A stretch of 64,000 bases of DNA, from contig JAGOAX010000007.1 in NCBI GenBank assembly GCA_017983695.1, positions 124,001 to 188,000 on the forward strand. The letters are read 5' to 3'. This DNA is from Ferruginibacter sp. (GTDB lineage Bacteria > Bacteroidota > Bacteroidia > Chitinophagales > Chitinophagaceae). Below, one piece after another: positions 45,078 to 53,736 of this stretch. The notes below the pieces were generated by a model. That model worked only from the letters and a program-made list of their open reading frames with translations. It was not told the origin of the DNA and made no database searches. Position 1 is the first letter of the stretch. Every line of letters starts with the position of its first letter. The position numbers and the translations under genes are program-made.

Positions 45078-47198
45078 ATGAACATCATCAAAAAACTTCC
45101 TGTTGATAATCTCGGCTACAACTTTGTAGCGCCTCAGTTTATTCCAAAAGGTAAAGACGAATATCATTTACGCAATAAACAAAATAATAATGGCATCCAG
45201 TACAGGAAACTATCGGCACTGGAAATTGAAGTGCTGGTTCGTAACCGCAATACTTCCGATGACTGGAATAATATACTTGTATCTCAATTATTCAGTGCAG
45301 AGTTGGTAAAGAACTGTAAGTTCTTTGGCCTGGTAAGAATAGGAAAGCTGGAACCGCTTTACCTGGAATTTCATAATTTAAGAATGGCAGTAGGTTTATA
45401 TAACAGTACCATCATCAGTTGCGACTTTGGTAATAATGTTTGTATAGACAATGTAAATTATCTCAGTCATTATATTATTGGCAACGAAGTAATGATTGCC
45501 AATGTAAACGAGCTGGCTACCACCGATAAAGCAAAATTTGGTAATGGTATTTTAAAAGAAGGTGAAAGCGAACAGGTAAGGGTTTGGATGGAGCTTTGCA
45601 ATGAAAACGGTGGCAGAAGTGTGCTGCCTTTTAATAATATGCTGCCCGGCGATGCTTATATGTGGAGCAAATACAGGGATGATGATGCATTGCTGAATAA
45701 GTTTAAAGAGTTTACAGAAAACAGTTATGATAAACAGCATGGTCATTACGGTGAAGTAGGCGACCGCTCTGTAATAAAAAACTGTAAAATAATTAAAGAT
45801 GTTTTAGTGGGTACCGATGCTTATTTTAAAGGCGCCAACAAATTAAAAAACCTTACTGTTAACAGTGATGAAAACCGCACTTCGCAAATTGGTGAAGGTT
45901 GCGAAATGGTAAATGGTATTGTTGGTTATGGCTGCCGCATTTTTTATGGCGCCAAAGCGGTACGTTTTGTAATGGCTTCGCACTCGCAGTTAAAATATGG
46001 TGCAAGGTTGATCAATTCTTATTTGGGTAATAACTCTACCATCTCCTGCTGCGAAGTACTGAACTCCTTAATTTTTCCTGCACATGAACAGCACCATAAC
46101 AATTCTTTTTTATGTGCATCGGTAGTAATGGGGCAAAGTAATATTGCTGCAGGTGCTACCATTGGCAGCAACCACAACAGCCGTGCTGCAGATGGCGAAA
46201 TTGTTGCCGGCCGTGGATTCTGGCCGGGGCTTTGTGTAAGCCTTAAGCACAATTCAAAATTTGCATCATTCAGCATAATTGCAAAAGGCGATTTTCCGGC
46301 AGAGTTAAATATACCTGTGCCATTTAGTTTAATAAGTAATGATGTTGCCAACGATACATTACAGGTAATGCCTGCTTATTGGTTTATGTACAACATGTAT
46401 GCGCTGGCACGTAATGAACGGAAATATATTGACAGAGACAGGAGAACAGAAAAGATACAACAGATAGAATATGATTACCTGGCCCCCGATACCATAAACG
46501 AAGTATTTGACGGGCTGAAAATATTACAATCCTTAAAACCGGATGCCGCAGGTAAAGCAGAAGTAAGCGGATGGGAAAACACCGGCAGAACAATCAATGT
46601 ATTAAAAGTACCACAAGCCATCAATGTTTTTAAAGAGCTGGTACAGCATTATGGTGTAATGGAAATAATGCATCATGCACAAAAAAATAAATTGGCAGAT
46701 TTTGAAAGTTTTAAAAAATCATTGTCGGCAAAAATACAACGCAGCCAGTGGTTAAATGTTGGCGGACAGCTGATACAAAAAACAGCACTGGAAAATTTAA
46801 AGCGTAATATTAAAGCCGGCAAATTAAAAAGCTGGGACCAGGTACATGATTTTTACAAGCAACAGGGTGCTGCCTACGCAACAGATAAACTGCATCATGC
46901 GTATACTTCTTTATTAGAGATACTTAATATTACCCCCAAACAATTTACAGCAGCATTGTTTAAGCAATTATTACAACAGGCTGTAAGCACAAAAGAATGG
47001 ATGTGCAAGGGTATTTATAGTGCAAGAGCAAAAGATTACAGCAACCCCTTCCGTAAAATGGTGTACGAAACCAATGAAGAAATGAATAAAGTTATTGGCC
47101 GCCTGGAAGACAACAGCTTTATACAGCAGCAACTGGCAGAACTGGACGAAATGAAAAAGCAGGTGAAGGCATTGGTGCGTAAATTGAAATTAGCATAG
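45078..47198 (+). CDS. DUF4954 family left-handed beta-helix protein
   Basis: Start taken at ATG 45078 (MNIIKKLPVDNLGYNF); the frame is open 29 codons upstream, but only through the word-repeat spacer. 706 residues. The N-terminal half has hexapeptide-like turns (TIISCDFGNNVCIDNVNYLSHYIIGNEVMIANV; GCEMVNGIVGYGCRIFYGAKAVRF; NSYLGNNSTISCCEVLNSLIFPAHEQHHNNSF), indicating a left-handed beta-helix as in sugar-nucleotide acyltransferases. The C-terminal half is helical. The family is typical of Bacteroidota. Its placement after glmS suggests a hexosamine or nucleotide-sugar link, which is only an inference. Confidence 0.85.
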   Translation: MNIIKKLPVDNLGYNFVAPQFIPKGKDEYHLRNKQNNNGIQYRKLSALEIEVLVRNRNTSDDWNNILVSQLFSAELVKNCKFFGLVRIGKLEPLYLEFHNLRMAVGLYNSTIISCDFGNNVCIDNVNYLSHYIIGNEVMIANVNELATTDKAKFGNGILKEGESEQVRVWMELCNENGGRSVLPFNNMLPGDAYMWSKYRDDDALLNKFKEFTENSYDKQHGHYGEVGDRSVIKNCKIIKDVLVGTDAYFKGANKLKNLTVNSDENRTSQIGEGCEMVNGIVGYGCRIFYGAKAVRFVMASHSQLKYGARLINSYLGNNSTISCCEVLNSLIFPAHEQHHNNSFLCASVVMGQSNIAAGATIGSNHNSRAADGEIVAGRGFWPGLCVSLKHNSKFASFSIIAKGDFPAELNIPVPFSLISNDVANDTLQVMPAYWFMYNMYALARNERKYIDRDRRTEKIQQIEYDYLAPDTINEVFDGLKILQSLKPDAAGKAEVSGWENTGRTINVLKVPQAINVFKELVQHYGVMEIMHHAQKNKLADFESFKKSLSAKIQRSQWLNVGGQLIQKTALENLKRNIKAGKLKSWDQVHDFYKQQGAAYATDKLHHAYTSLLEILNITPKQFTAALFKQLLQQAVSTKEWMCKGIYSARAKDYSNPFRKMVYETNEEMNKVIGRLEDNSFIQQQLAELDEMKKQVKALVRKLKLA

Positions 47199-47230
47199 CC
47201 CTCCTTATCTTTACCCTTCAAATTTTTAAT

Positions 47231-47860
47231 GTGAAAAAACTGTTTTTGATCGTTCTTTTTTCGGGAGTGGTATTTGCTGCTAAAAGCCAGACTCTGGCTC
47301 AAATAAAAAAAGTATTGGATACTACCAATAACCCCATTGGTTTTGTAAAATTTGTATTGAAGAAAAAATATTTTATCGATACCATTGCCGTGTTAAGTAC
47401 CCGTTCTTTTCTGGGTAAAGCTGATAGCCTTGCCTACCATGGTAAAACCGGAAAAACTTACGGACCTTTTAAAGGCGAAAATATATTAGTTAAGATACTG
47501 GCTAAATTTCCCAATACTTTCTACCATGTAAATCATATTGTAATTGACACTGGTTTTTACCGCCCCGGTTTTGCCGAAAACCTGGCAGATACCATTATTG
47601 CAAAAATAAAATCGGGCCGCTCTACTTTTGCGTCACAGGCAAGTACTTATAGTGCCGATGTACCTTCGGCTGTAAAAGGTGGCGATTTAGGCTGGTTTGT
47701 ACGGGGTGTAATGTTACCGCAGTTAGATGAAGCCATGGCAAAACATAAAAAAGGCGAACTGTTTAAAGTATGGACTCCCGCCGGCCTGCACATTGTAAAA
47801 ATTGCAGACAATCCGAAAAAAGATATTGGTTATGCTTTATTGTTGAGGGTAATTATGTAA
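47231..47860 (+). CDS. Parvulin-type peptidyl-prolyl isomerase, exported
   Basis: 209 residues from a GTG start (signal peptide MKKLFLIVLFSGVVFAAKSQ). The C-terminal parvulin core is visible: YHVNHIVIDTGF (about residues 97-108) and AVKGGDLGWFVRGVMLPQLDEA (about 157-178), ending WTPAGLHIVKIAD. Such enzymes help fold outer-membrane and periplasmic proteins. The N-terminal ~90 residues are not recognised. It starts 32 bases after the DUF4954 gene and may be co-transcribed with it. Confidence 0.88.
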   Translation: MKKLFLIVLFSGVVFAAKSQTLAQIKKVLDTTNNPIGFVKFVLKKKYFIDTIAVLSTRSFLGKADSLAYHGKTGKTYGPFKGENILVKILAKFPNTFYHVNHIVIDTGFYRPGFAENLADTIIAKIKSGRSTFASQASTYSADVPSAVKGGDLGWFVRGVMLPQLDEAMAKHKKGELFKVWTPAGLHIVKIADNPKKDIGYALLLRVIM

Positions 47861-47908
47861 ACGTATATTTATTTACGCAGTAGTAATTGTTGTGATTGTA
47901 AGAAGTAC

Positions 47909-48325
47909 TTAAGCTATAAAATATTGTACTGCCAGTTCGTAGCCTTTCAATCCCAATCCGCTGATAACGCCTTTGGCTTTTGCAGAAACATGAGAGTGTT
48001 TTCTAAAATCTTCCCGCCCAAAAATATTGGAGATATGTACTTCTATAACGGGAGTGGTAACAGCAGCAATAGCATCGCCAATCGCAACCGAAGTATGGGT
48101 ATAACCACCAGGATTAAAAATAATACCATCTGCAGTAAAGCCAACACTTTGCAGATGATTGATCAACTCCCCTTCTACATTACTTTGATAATACGTAAAT
48201 TCAACAGCAGGAAATTTTTGTTGTAATGCTTTAAAAAAAGATTCAAAATTTTCTTTGCCATACACTTCGGGCTCACGTGTTCCAAGCAGGTTTAAGTTAG
48301 GCCCATTGATGAATGCGATTTTCAT
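47909..48325 (-). CDS. aroQ: Type II 3-dehydroquinate dehydratase
   Basis: 138 residues: FINGPNLNLLGTREPEVYG (residues 5-23, with the catalytic Tyr22), FNPGGYTHTSVAIGDAI with the catalytic His, VIEVHISNIFGREDFRKHS and GVISGLGLKGYELAV. The type II enzyme performs the third shikimate-pathway step. Length is typical. The start codon is fused directly to the G-arm of a CCCCTTTAGGGG palindrome (48326-48345). Confidence 0.97.
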   Translation of the reverse strand: MKIAFINGPNLNLLGTREPEVYGKENFESFFKALQQKFPAVEFTYYQSNVEGELINHLQSVGFTADGIIFNPGGYTHTSVAIGDAIAAVTTPVIEVHISNIFGREDFRKHSHVSAKAKGVISGLGLKGYELAVQYFIA

Positions 48326-48345
48326 GCCCCAACCCCTAAAGGGGC
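48326..48345 (-). repeat. Palindrome element abutting the aroQ start
   Basis: On the minus strand CCCCTTTAGGGG (complement of 48333-48344) is followed by TTGGGGC and then immediately the aroQ ATG. The position and orientation relative to the start codon are the same as for parA. Confidence 0.75.
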
Positions 48346-48414
48346 TTTTAAAGTGTACAAAATAATTACAATATGCAAAGTAGGAAAGAGTTTTGATTAT
48401 TGAACTCCAAAATT

Positions 48415-48438
48415 CCCCCTTTAGGGGGCGGAGGGGGC
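48415..48438 (+). repeat. Palindrome element overlapping the carA 3' end
   Basis: CCCCCTTTAGGGGG is followed by CGGAGGGGGC. Read on the minus strand it encodes the last residues of CarA (A-P-S-A-P), and its central TTTA supplies the stop codon TAA (complement of 48421-48423). Confidence 0.8.
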
Positions 48439-49533
48439 ATTTATCAGGTTAATAAAATCATCAAACAAATACCTGCTGTCATGTGGACCCGGTGTAGCTT
48501 CGGGGTGGTACTGCACCGAAAATGCCGGTTTGTTTTTAATGCGAATACCTTCTATGCTCTCATCGTTTAAATTAACATGCGTTATCTCCACATTGTCATT
48601 TGCCCTTACAGCTTTAGGGTCAACACCAAAACCGTGGTTCTGTGTACTGATCTCACTTTTGCCGGTAATAATATTTTTTACCGGGTGGTTTAAGCCGCGG
48701 TGGCCATGGTGCATTTTAAAGGTAGGAATATCATTAGCCAAAGCCAGTAACTGGTGGCCCAGGCAAATACCAAACAAAGGTTTGTTGGCTGCTAAAATTT
48801 GTTTTACAGTTTTTATGGCATAATCCATTGGTGCCGGATCGCCGGGACCATTACTGATAAAATAGCCATGTGGTTTAAATTTTTCCAGTTCTTCAAAACT
48901 TGTCTTTGCCGGATGCACTTTTACATAAGCACCTCTTTCAACTAAACAGTTTAAAATATTTTTTTTGATGCCATAATCCAGTACGGCAATTCTTAAATCG
49001 CTTTTTTCATCTCCCAAAAAGTAGGGTTCCTTTGTACTTACATACGAAGCCAGTTCCAGCCCATCCATTGATGGTACTTTTTTCAATTCGGCTTTCAGTT
49101 GGTCCACATCCAGTGTTGCAGAAGATATAATGCAGTTCATGGCCCCTTGTGTACGTACATGTGCCACTAAAGCTCTTGTATCAATACCATCAATAGCAAC
49201 CACGCCCTGTGCTTCAAAATACTCCTGTAACGAAGCATCGGCCATAAAACGGCTGTACTTATCTTCCAGGTTGCGGCCAATAACTGCTTTTACTTTTACA
49301 CTGTCGCTTTCCACATCAGCAGCTTTAACGCCGTAGTTACCAATATGCACACTGTTCATGATCAACACCTGTCCGTAATAACTGGGGTCGGTAAAAACCT
49401 CCTGGTAGCCCGTCATGCCGGTATTAAAGCATAGTTCACCTGTGGCAGTGCCAATTTTGCCAAAAGCTGTGCCGTAAAAAACATTTCCGTCTTCTAAAAT
49501 TAAAACTGCGGGTTTGGGAGAAGTATTAGTCAT
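48421..49533 (-). CDS. carA: Carbamoyl-phosphate synthase small subunit
   Basis: Start taken at ATG 49531-49533 (MTNTSPKPAVLILEDGNVFYG); an open extension of 16 codons upstream is not supported by the family. 370 residues. N-terminal CPSase domain with GEMCFNTGMTGYQE-like GELCFNTGMTGYQEVFTDP, and a C-terminal glutaminase with LFGICLGHQLLALA (nucleophile Cys) and QYHPEATPGPHD. It supplies ammonia to CarB for pyrimidines and arginine. The final five residues come from the palindrome element. It lies downstream of rplQ on the same strand, but a strong terminator separates them. Confidence 0.96.
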   Translation of the reverse strand: MTNTSPKPAVLILEDGNVFYGTAFGKIGTATGELCFNTGMTGYQEVFTDPSYYGQVLIMNSVHIGNYGVKAADVESDSVKVKAVIGRNLEDKYSRFMADASLQEYFEAQGVVAIDGIDTRALVAHVRTQGAMNCIISSATLDVDQLKAELKKVPSMDGLELASYVSTKEPYFLGDEKSDLRIAVLDYGIKKNILNCLVERGAYVKVHPAKTSFEELEKFKPHGYFISNGPGDPAPMDYAIKTVKQILAANKPLFGICLGHQLLALANDIPTFKMHHGHRGLNHPVKNIITGKSEISTQNHGFGVDPKAVRANDNVEITHVNLNDESIEGIRIKNKPAFSVQYHPEATPGPHDSRYLFDDFINLINAPSAP

Positions 49534-49597
49534 GTATAGAAAAGTTTTGCAAAGAAAGTAATTCCATCGGGTAATTAACAAATAAAATTTTTCACAT

Positions 49598-49703
49598 TTT
49601 TGTCTGAACCGTGATTAAGGTGGATTAGATTGATTAAAGGGATATTTCTTTTCATTAATCCAAATATCTTTAAAATCCTTCTAAATCCCTGTTCAGACAT
49701 TCT
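49598..49703. repeat. Word-repeat spacer upstream of carA
   Basis: TCTGAACCGTGATTAAGGTG and GATTAGATTGATTAAAGGGAT on the left are mirrored by ATCCTTCTAAATCCCTGTTC and CAGAC on the right. The result is an imperfect palindrome of about 100 bases. Confidence 0.65.
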
Positions 49704-49735
49704 CAAAAAAAAACTCCGATAATAAAATCGGAGTC
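49704..49735 (-). terminator. Rho-independent terminator after rplQ
   Basis: On the minus strand ACTCCGAT-TTTATT-ATCGGAGT is followed by nine T (complement of 49704-49712 region). It ends the alpha ribosomal operon before carA. Confidence 0.92.
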
Positions 49736-49760
49736 TTTATATGAGCAGTTAATTTCAAAA

Positions 49761-50273
49761 TTATGCTTCGGTTTTTTCTTCACCAGGTGTTTCAGTTGCA
49801 GCTTCTTCAGTTGTTGCAGCAGCTTTCTTTTTAGCACCACCGGCTCTACGTGTTTTTTTAGCAGGCTCAGCAGCAGCACCAATTCCTTTACCGTAAATTT
49901 CGTTAAAGTCAACCAGTTCAATCATTGCCAGTTCTGCATTATCACCCACCCTTGCACCAAGTTTAATAATACGGGTATATCCTCCCGGACGTGCCGCAAC
50001 TTTTGGTGCAACTACAGTAAACAATTCCTTTACTGCAATTTTATCGTTTAAGTAGCTGAACACAATACGGTGATTGTGCATGATCGCTTCTTTACTTGAT
50101 GTGTTTTTTGTTTTGGTAATGATAGGCTCGATGTAAGTACGCAATGCTTTAGCTTTAGCCAAAGTAGTGGTAATTCTTTTGTTAGTGATTAACTGGCAGC
50201 CTAAGTTCATCAACAGCGCTTTTCTGTGAGAAGCAGTTCTGCTGAGGTTGTTGTTTTTGTTTCCGTGACGCAT
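49761..50273 (-). CDS. rplQ: 50S ribosomal protein L17 with acidic/alanine tail
   Basis: 170 residues. The first ~120 match L17 ([35 protein letters not shown] [46 protein letters not shown]). The last ~45 residues are a low-complexity Lys/Ala/Glu tail ([22 protein letters not shown]), common in Bacteroidota L17. It is the final gene of the alpha operon and is followed by a strong terminator. Confidence 0.97.
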   Translation of the reverse strand: MRHGNKNNNLSRTASHRKALLMNLGCQLITNKRITTTLAKAKALRTYIEPIITKTKNTSSKEAIMHNHRIVFSYLNDKIAVKELFTVVAPKVAARPGGYTRIIKLGARVGDNAELAMIELVDFNEIYGKGIGAAAEPAKKTRRAGGAKKKAAATTEEAATETPGEEKTEA

Positions 50274-50347
50274 GACATTTTTGTTTTTGTGTTTCGTCTG
50301 TACCGTGTCAGGAATTACAGACTACTTCCGTTATAAAAGCTCCGGTT

Positions 50348-50367
50348 CCCCTTTAGGGGCGGAGGGG
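50348..50367 (+). repeat. Palindrome element abutting the rpoA stop codon
   Basis: CCCCTTTAGGGG (50348-50359) is followed by CGGAGGGG, which ends exactly at the rpoA stop (complement of 50368-50370). It is almost the same sequence as the carA element. Confidence 0.78.
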
Positions 50368-51363
50368 TTACTCGTCGTCTAATTTCAATTTGCTTAAATC
50401 CATTCCAAAGCTTAAGCCTCTTTCATGCAACACCTGCTCAATTTCACTTAAAGATTTCTGACCGAAGTTTCTGAATTTCATCAGGTCTTCCTGTTCGTAT
50501 TGTACCAGTTCGCTTAAAGAATTGATCTTAGCTGCTTTTAAACAGTTGAAGGCACGTACAGAAAGATCCAGATCTTCTAACGGCGTTTTCAACATTTTGC
50601 GTAATTGCAAAGTCTGTTCGTCAACCAGGTCTTCTTTCTTATCTTCTTTGGTATCAAAAGTGATGTTTTCATCAGTAATGATCATCAAATGCTGAATTAA
50701 GATACGGCTGGCTTGTTTAACTGCTTCTTCAGGATGAATAGTACCATCAGTGTGTACTTCCATGATCAGTTTTTCAAAGTCAGTCCTTTGTTCAACACGG
50801 GTATTTTCTATCGTGTAACGTACATTCTTTATTGGAGTGTAGATAGCATCAACAGGAATATATCCAAAGTGTGAACTTTTATCTTTATGATCCTCTGCAG
50901 GAACATATCCACGGCCTTTACCGATAGAAATTTCAATATCCAGTTTAGCGCTGGTATCCATTGTGCAAATAAGCAGTTCAGGATTCATCACTTCAAAAGA
51001 AGGAGAAGCTTCACCGATCATACCTGCAGTAAATTCTGTTTTATTTTTTATTGAAAGCGTGATCTTTTCAACATTGATATCATGCTCCACTTTCTTTTTA
51101 ATACGAACCTGCTTAAGGTTAAGAATAAGTTCTGTAACGTCTTCTGTAACGCCCTTAATAGTTGCAAACTCGTGGTCGGCACCAACAATGTTAATACCAA
51201 CAATAGCATACCCTTCCAGAGAGTTTAATAAAACCCTGCGCAAGGCATTACCAATAGTTACACCATAACCAGGCTCAAGCGGACGAAATTCGAAATTAGC
51301 TTCAAAATCTGTTGCTTTCTGAAGAACGATTTTATCAGGCTTAACAAAATTTAAAATTCCCAT
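50368..51363 (-). CDS. rpoA: RNA polymerase alpha subunit
   Basis: 331 residues. N-terminal dimerisation and assembly domain (FEFRPLEPGYGVTIGNALRRVLLNSLEGYAI, about residues 25-55) and C-terminal domain (LDLSVRAFNCLKAAKINSLSELVQYEQEDLMKFRNFGQKSLSEIEQ). Intact and of normal length. It is the sixth gene of the alpha operon; a 118-base spacer separates it from rpsD and a palindrome element meets its stop codon. Confidence 0.98.
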   Translation of the reverse strand: MGILNFVKPDKIVLQKATDFEANFEFRPLEPGYGVTIGNALRRVLLNSLEGYAIVGINIVGADHEFATIKGVTEDVTELILNLKQVRIKKKVEHDINVEKITLSIKNKTEFTAGMIGEASPSFEVMNPELLICTMDTSAKLDIEISIGKGRGYVPAEDHKDKSSHFGYIPVDAIYTPIKNVRYTIENTRVEQRTDFEKLIMEVHTDGTIHPEEAVKQASRILIQHLMIITDENITFDTKEDKKEDLVDEQTLQLRKMLKTPLEDLDLSVRAFNCLKAAKINSLSELVQYEQEDLMKFRNFGQKSLSEIEQVLHERGLSFGMDLSKLKLDDE

Positions 51364-51481
51364 TTTATTTGGTGTTTAAATGTTTAAAAATTTTTGAACC
51401 CACCCGAAGTACCTTGATGACACTTCAGTGGCGTCGCACACTTGTACTGTAGTAAATACATCAGCAGTAAAAAGCCAATGA

Positions 51482-52087
51482 TTATTTAGAGTACAATTCC
51501 ACGATTAGTTGTTCCTTAATATTTTCAGGAACACTTTCTCTTTCCGGATAAGCAATAAAAGTACCTTTTACTTCTGCTTCACTCCAGTCTAACCAGCTAA
51601 ACTTAGCGTTTTTACCACGCAGGTTGGCACTGATAGCTGTGTTGGCAGCACTCTTATCTTTTAAACCAATAACATCACCAGGTACGCAGCTGTAAGAAGG
51701 TACATTCAACACTTCGCCATTTACGGTAACGTGTTTGTGAGATACCAACTGACGTGCAGCCTGGCGGCTTGGTGCAATACCCATACGAAAAACTGTGTTA
51801 TCCAAACGGGCCTCTAATAATTTAATCAGGTTTTCGCCGGTAACCCCTTTTCTGCGGGCAGCTTCATCAAATGTTTTGCGGAATTGTTTTTCAAGTAAAC
51901 CGTAAGTGTATTTTGCTTTTTGCTTTTCTCTTAACTGCAAAGCATATTCACCTAAAGTTTTGCGCTTACGTGTAGCGCCGTGCATACCCGGAGGGTTGCT
52001 GTTTTTAGTTAACCATTTACCATTACCGGTAATTGGCTCACCAAAAATTCTGGAAATTTTTGTTTTTGGGCCTGTGTAGCGTGCCAT
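51482..52087 (-). CDS. rpsD: 30S ribosomal protein S4
   Basis: 201 residues: MARYTGPKTKISRIFGEPI, an EKQKAKYTYGLLEKQFRK-like segment, and the S4 domain LDNTVFRMGIAPSRQAARQLVSHKHVTVNGEVLNVPSY (about residues 92-129). S4 nucleates 30S assembly and, in other bacteria, regulates its own operon. The zinc-type N-terminal cysteines are absent. The 184-base gap to rpsK upstream is unusually long and contains a word-repeat tract. Confidence 0.98.
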   Translation of the reverse strand: MARYTGPKTKISRIFGEPITGNGKWLTKNSNPPGMHGATRKRKTLGEYALQLREKQKAKYTYGLLEKQFRKTFDEAARRKGVTGENLIKLLEARLDNTVFRMGIAPSRQAARQLVSHKHVTVNGEVLNVPSYSCVPGDVIGLKDKSAANTAISANLRGKNAKFSWLDWSEAEVKGTFIAYPERESVPENIKEQLIVELYSK

Positions 52088-52198
52088 AATTTTTAGTCAT
52101 TTAGGTTTTTTTTGTAACGGTGTTTTCATCGGTAAAAAACCTTAAAAAATTAATGAAACACCCTTTTGTAAAATGATAAATTCTGGCTTTATCAATAA

Positions 52199-52271
52199 TA
52201 TGTCAGATGTACGATGTTAAATGTACGGCCTGTATTAAATCCAACACCGTACATCTGACATCGTACATAAA
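52199..52271. repeat. Word-repeat tract between rpsK and rpsD
   Basis: GTCAGATGTACGATGT and AAATGTACGG on the left are mirrored by CCGTACATCTGACATCGTAC on the right, ending right at the rpsK stop region. Confidence 0.7.
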
Positions 52272-52685
52272 TTAAACTCTTCTCTTTTTAGGAGGACGAC
52301 AACCATTGTGTGGCAATGGAGTAACGTCTTTAATAGTTGCTACTTCAATACCGTTTTGAGATAAAGAACGGATAGCCCCTTCACGGCCGCTTCCTGGTCC
52401 TTTTACATAAACGTCCACTCTTTTTAAACCGGCATCAACAGCTGTTTTAGCTGCATCGGCACCAGCCATCTGAGCTGCATAAGGTGTATTTTTCTTACTA
52501 CCTCTAAAGCCCATTTTACCGGCACTTGACCATGAAATAACCTGGCCCTGCTTATTGGTTAAACTGATGATAATGTTGTTGAAACTTGCTACAATGTGAG
52601 CATCTCCGTAACTGTCTACTTTTACAACTCTTTTCTTTGCAGCTGCTTTTGCTCCCTGGGCTTTACCAGCCTGTGCTTTTGCCAT
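52272..52685 (-). CDS. rpsK: 30S ribosomal protein S11
   Basis: 137 residues. A Lys/Ala-rich N-terminus is followed by [45 protein letters not shown] and the terminal [18 protein letters not shown]. This is standard S11, lining the mRNA exit channel. It is preceded by a 179-base spacer after rpsM that contains another word-repeat tract. Confidence 0.98.
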   Translation of the reverse strand: MAKAQAGKAQGAKAAAKKRVVKVDSYGDAHIVASFNNIIISLTNKQGQVISWSSAGKMGFRGSKKNTPYAAQMAGADAAKTAVDAGLKRVDVYVKGPGSGREGAIRSLSQNGIEVATIKDVTPLPHNGCRPPKKRRV

Positions 52686-52797
52686 AATTAATTTTTAACT
52701 TAGGTAATCTTAAAAATATTCACGCTTTCGTCGTGACTGAACCAACCCTCCTGCCGACTGACTTTGCTATCTGGCGATGATTCAAAAAAACTGTAGT

Positions 52798-52863
52798 CCT
52801 TTTATCGCTAAAAGCCTAATGCGAAAAGCTAAAAGCGTGATACTTTTAGCCTTAAGCCTTATA
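52798..52863. repeat. Word-repeat tract between rpsM and rpsK
   Basis: CGCTAAAAGCC, AAAAGCTAAAAGCGTGATA on the left are mirrored by TACTTTTAGCC and TTAAGCCTTATACTT on the right, running into the rpsM stop. Confidence 0.65.
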
Positions 52864-52864
52864 C

Positions 52865-53242
52865 TTATTTAGTTACTTTCTTTTTACCGGCAACAGTTTT
52901 ACGCTTACCTTTTCTTGTACGGCTGTTGGTACGGGTACGCTGGCCACGTAAAGGCAACCCTTTACGATGACGTAAACCACGGTAACATGCAATATCAAGC
53001 AAACGCTTAATATTCATCTGGGTTTCGCTACGTAAAGCACCTTCGGTTTTAAACTCGTTGTTAATAATGTTACGGATGGCAGTTTGCTCATCATCATTCC
53101 ATTGATTAACTTTTTTACTTGTATCAATACCTGCTTTAGTTAAAATGTAAACTGCAGTAGAGCGTCCAATACCATATATATAGGTAAGTCCGATTTCGCC
53201 TCTTTTATTTTTTGGTAAATCTATACCGGCAATACGAGCCAT
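52865..53242 (-). CDS. rpsM: 30S ribosomal protein S13
   Basis: 125 residues: [30 protein letters not shown], then [35 protein letters not shown]. Standard S13, contacting the 30S head and tRNA. It is 45 bases downstream of rpmJ, the normal order. Confidence 0.98.
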   Translation of the reverse strand: MARIAGIDLPKNKRGEIGLTYIYGIGRSTAVYILTKAGIDTSKKVNQWNDDEQTAIRNIINNEFKTEGALRSETQMNIKRLLDIACYRGLRHRKGLPLRGQRTRTNSRTRKGKRKTVAGKKKVTK

Positions 53243-53287
53243 AGTTATTCTGTTATATTTTAAATACTAAATTGTAAATACTGAAAA

Positions 53288-53404
53288 TTACCCTTGCTTT
53301 TGCTTAAAGCGTGGGTTCTTTTTGTTAATCACATACAGCCTTCCTTTTCTCCTCACAATCTTACAATCAGTGCTGCGTTTTTTAATAGAAGCTCTTACCT
53401 TCAT
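53288..53404 (-). CDS. rpmJ: 50S ribosomal protein L36 (zinc-ligand-poor type)
   Basis: 38 residues, from ATG (complement of 53402-53404) to TAA (53288-53290): [20 protein letters not shown], then [18 protein letters not shown]. It is the expected short gene between infA and rpsM. The usual Zn ligands CxxC...C...H are reduced to a single Cys14 (RSTDC, NPRF), so this is the zinc-independent form, which I believe is usual in Bacteroidota. Confidence 0.95.
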   Translation of the reverse strand: MKVRASIKKRSTDCKIVRRKGRLYVINKKNPRFKQKQG

Positions 53405-53431
53405 TTTATTAAGTTTTACTTTTTAACTAAG

Positions 53432-53650
53432 TTATTTATATCGGAAAATTATTCTTCCCCTTGATAAATCATATGGGCTCATTTCCACACCTACTTTATC
53501 CCCTGGTAAAATACGGATGTAATGCATCCTCATTTTACCCGAAATTGTGGCTAAAATTTCGTGTCCGTTCTCCAATTTTACCTTGAACATAGCATTGCTA
53601 AGCGCTTCAACTATTGTTCCGTCTTGTTTAATAAGTGCCTGTTTAGCCAT
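53432..53650 (-). CDS. infA: Translation initiation factor IF-1
   Basis: 72 residues: [53 protein letters not shown], ending [16 protein letters not shown]. Complete S1-like OB fold. It is the first gene of the minus-strand alpha operon here; no secY or map lies directly upstream, because the next gene is divergent. A good promoter lies just before the start. Confidence 0.98.
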   Translation of the reverse strand: MAKQALIKQDGTIVEALSNAMFKVKLENGHEILATISGKMRMHYIRILPGDKVGVEMSPYDLSRGRIIFRYK

Positions 53651-53663
53651 AAATTTGGGAGCG

Positions 53664-53696
53664 CAAAGATAAGAGGATTTATTTAATAATTAGCAA
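53664..53696 (-). promoter_or_regulatory. Promoter of the infA-rplQ ribosomal operon
   Basis: On the minus strand TATCTTTG (complement of 53664-53671) is preceded by a TTG about 22 bases upstream (complement of ~53694-53696). This is a good -33/-7 pair, and the transcript would start about 7-10 bases before infA. Confidence 0.65.
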
Positions 53697-53736
53697 AAAA
53701 GAACGATATTTACCAACAAATCAATCAATTTTCCAC

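Noticed and set aside
49534..49581. 16-codon extension of carA
   Set aside because: CarA proteins begin close to the ALILEDG-like segment, so MTNTSPKPAVLILEDG at 49533 is the natural start.
49703..49921. 72-residue leucine/lysine-rich frame over the rplQ 3' end
   Set aside because: It is an out-of-frame shadow of the Lys/Ala-rich L17 tail and runs through the terminator.
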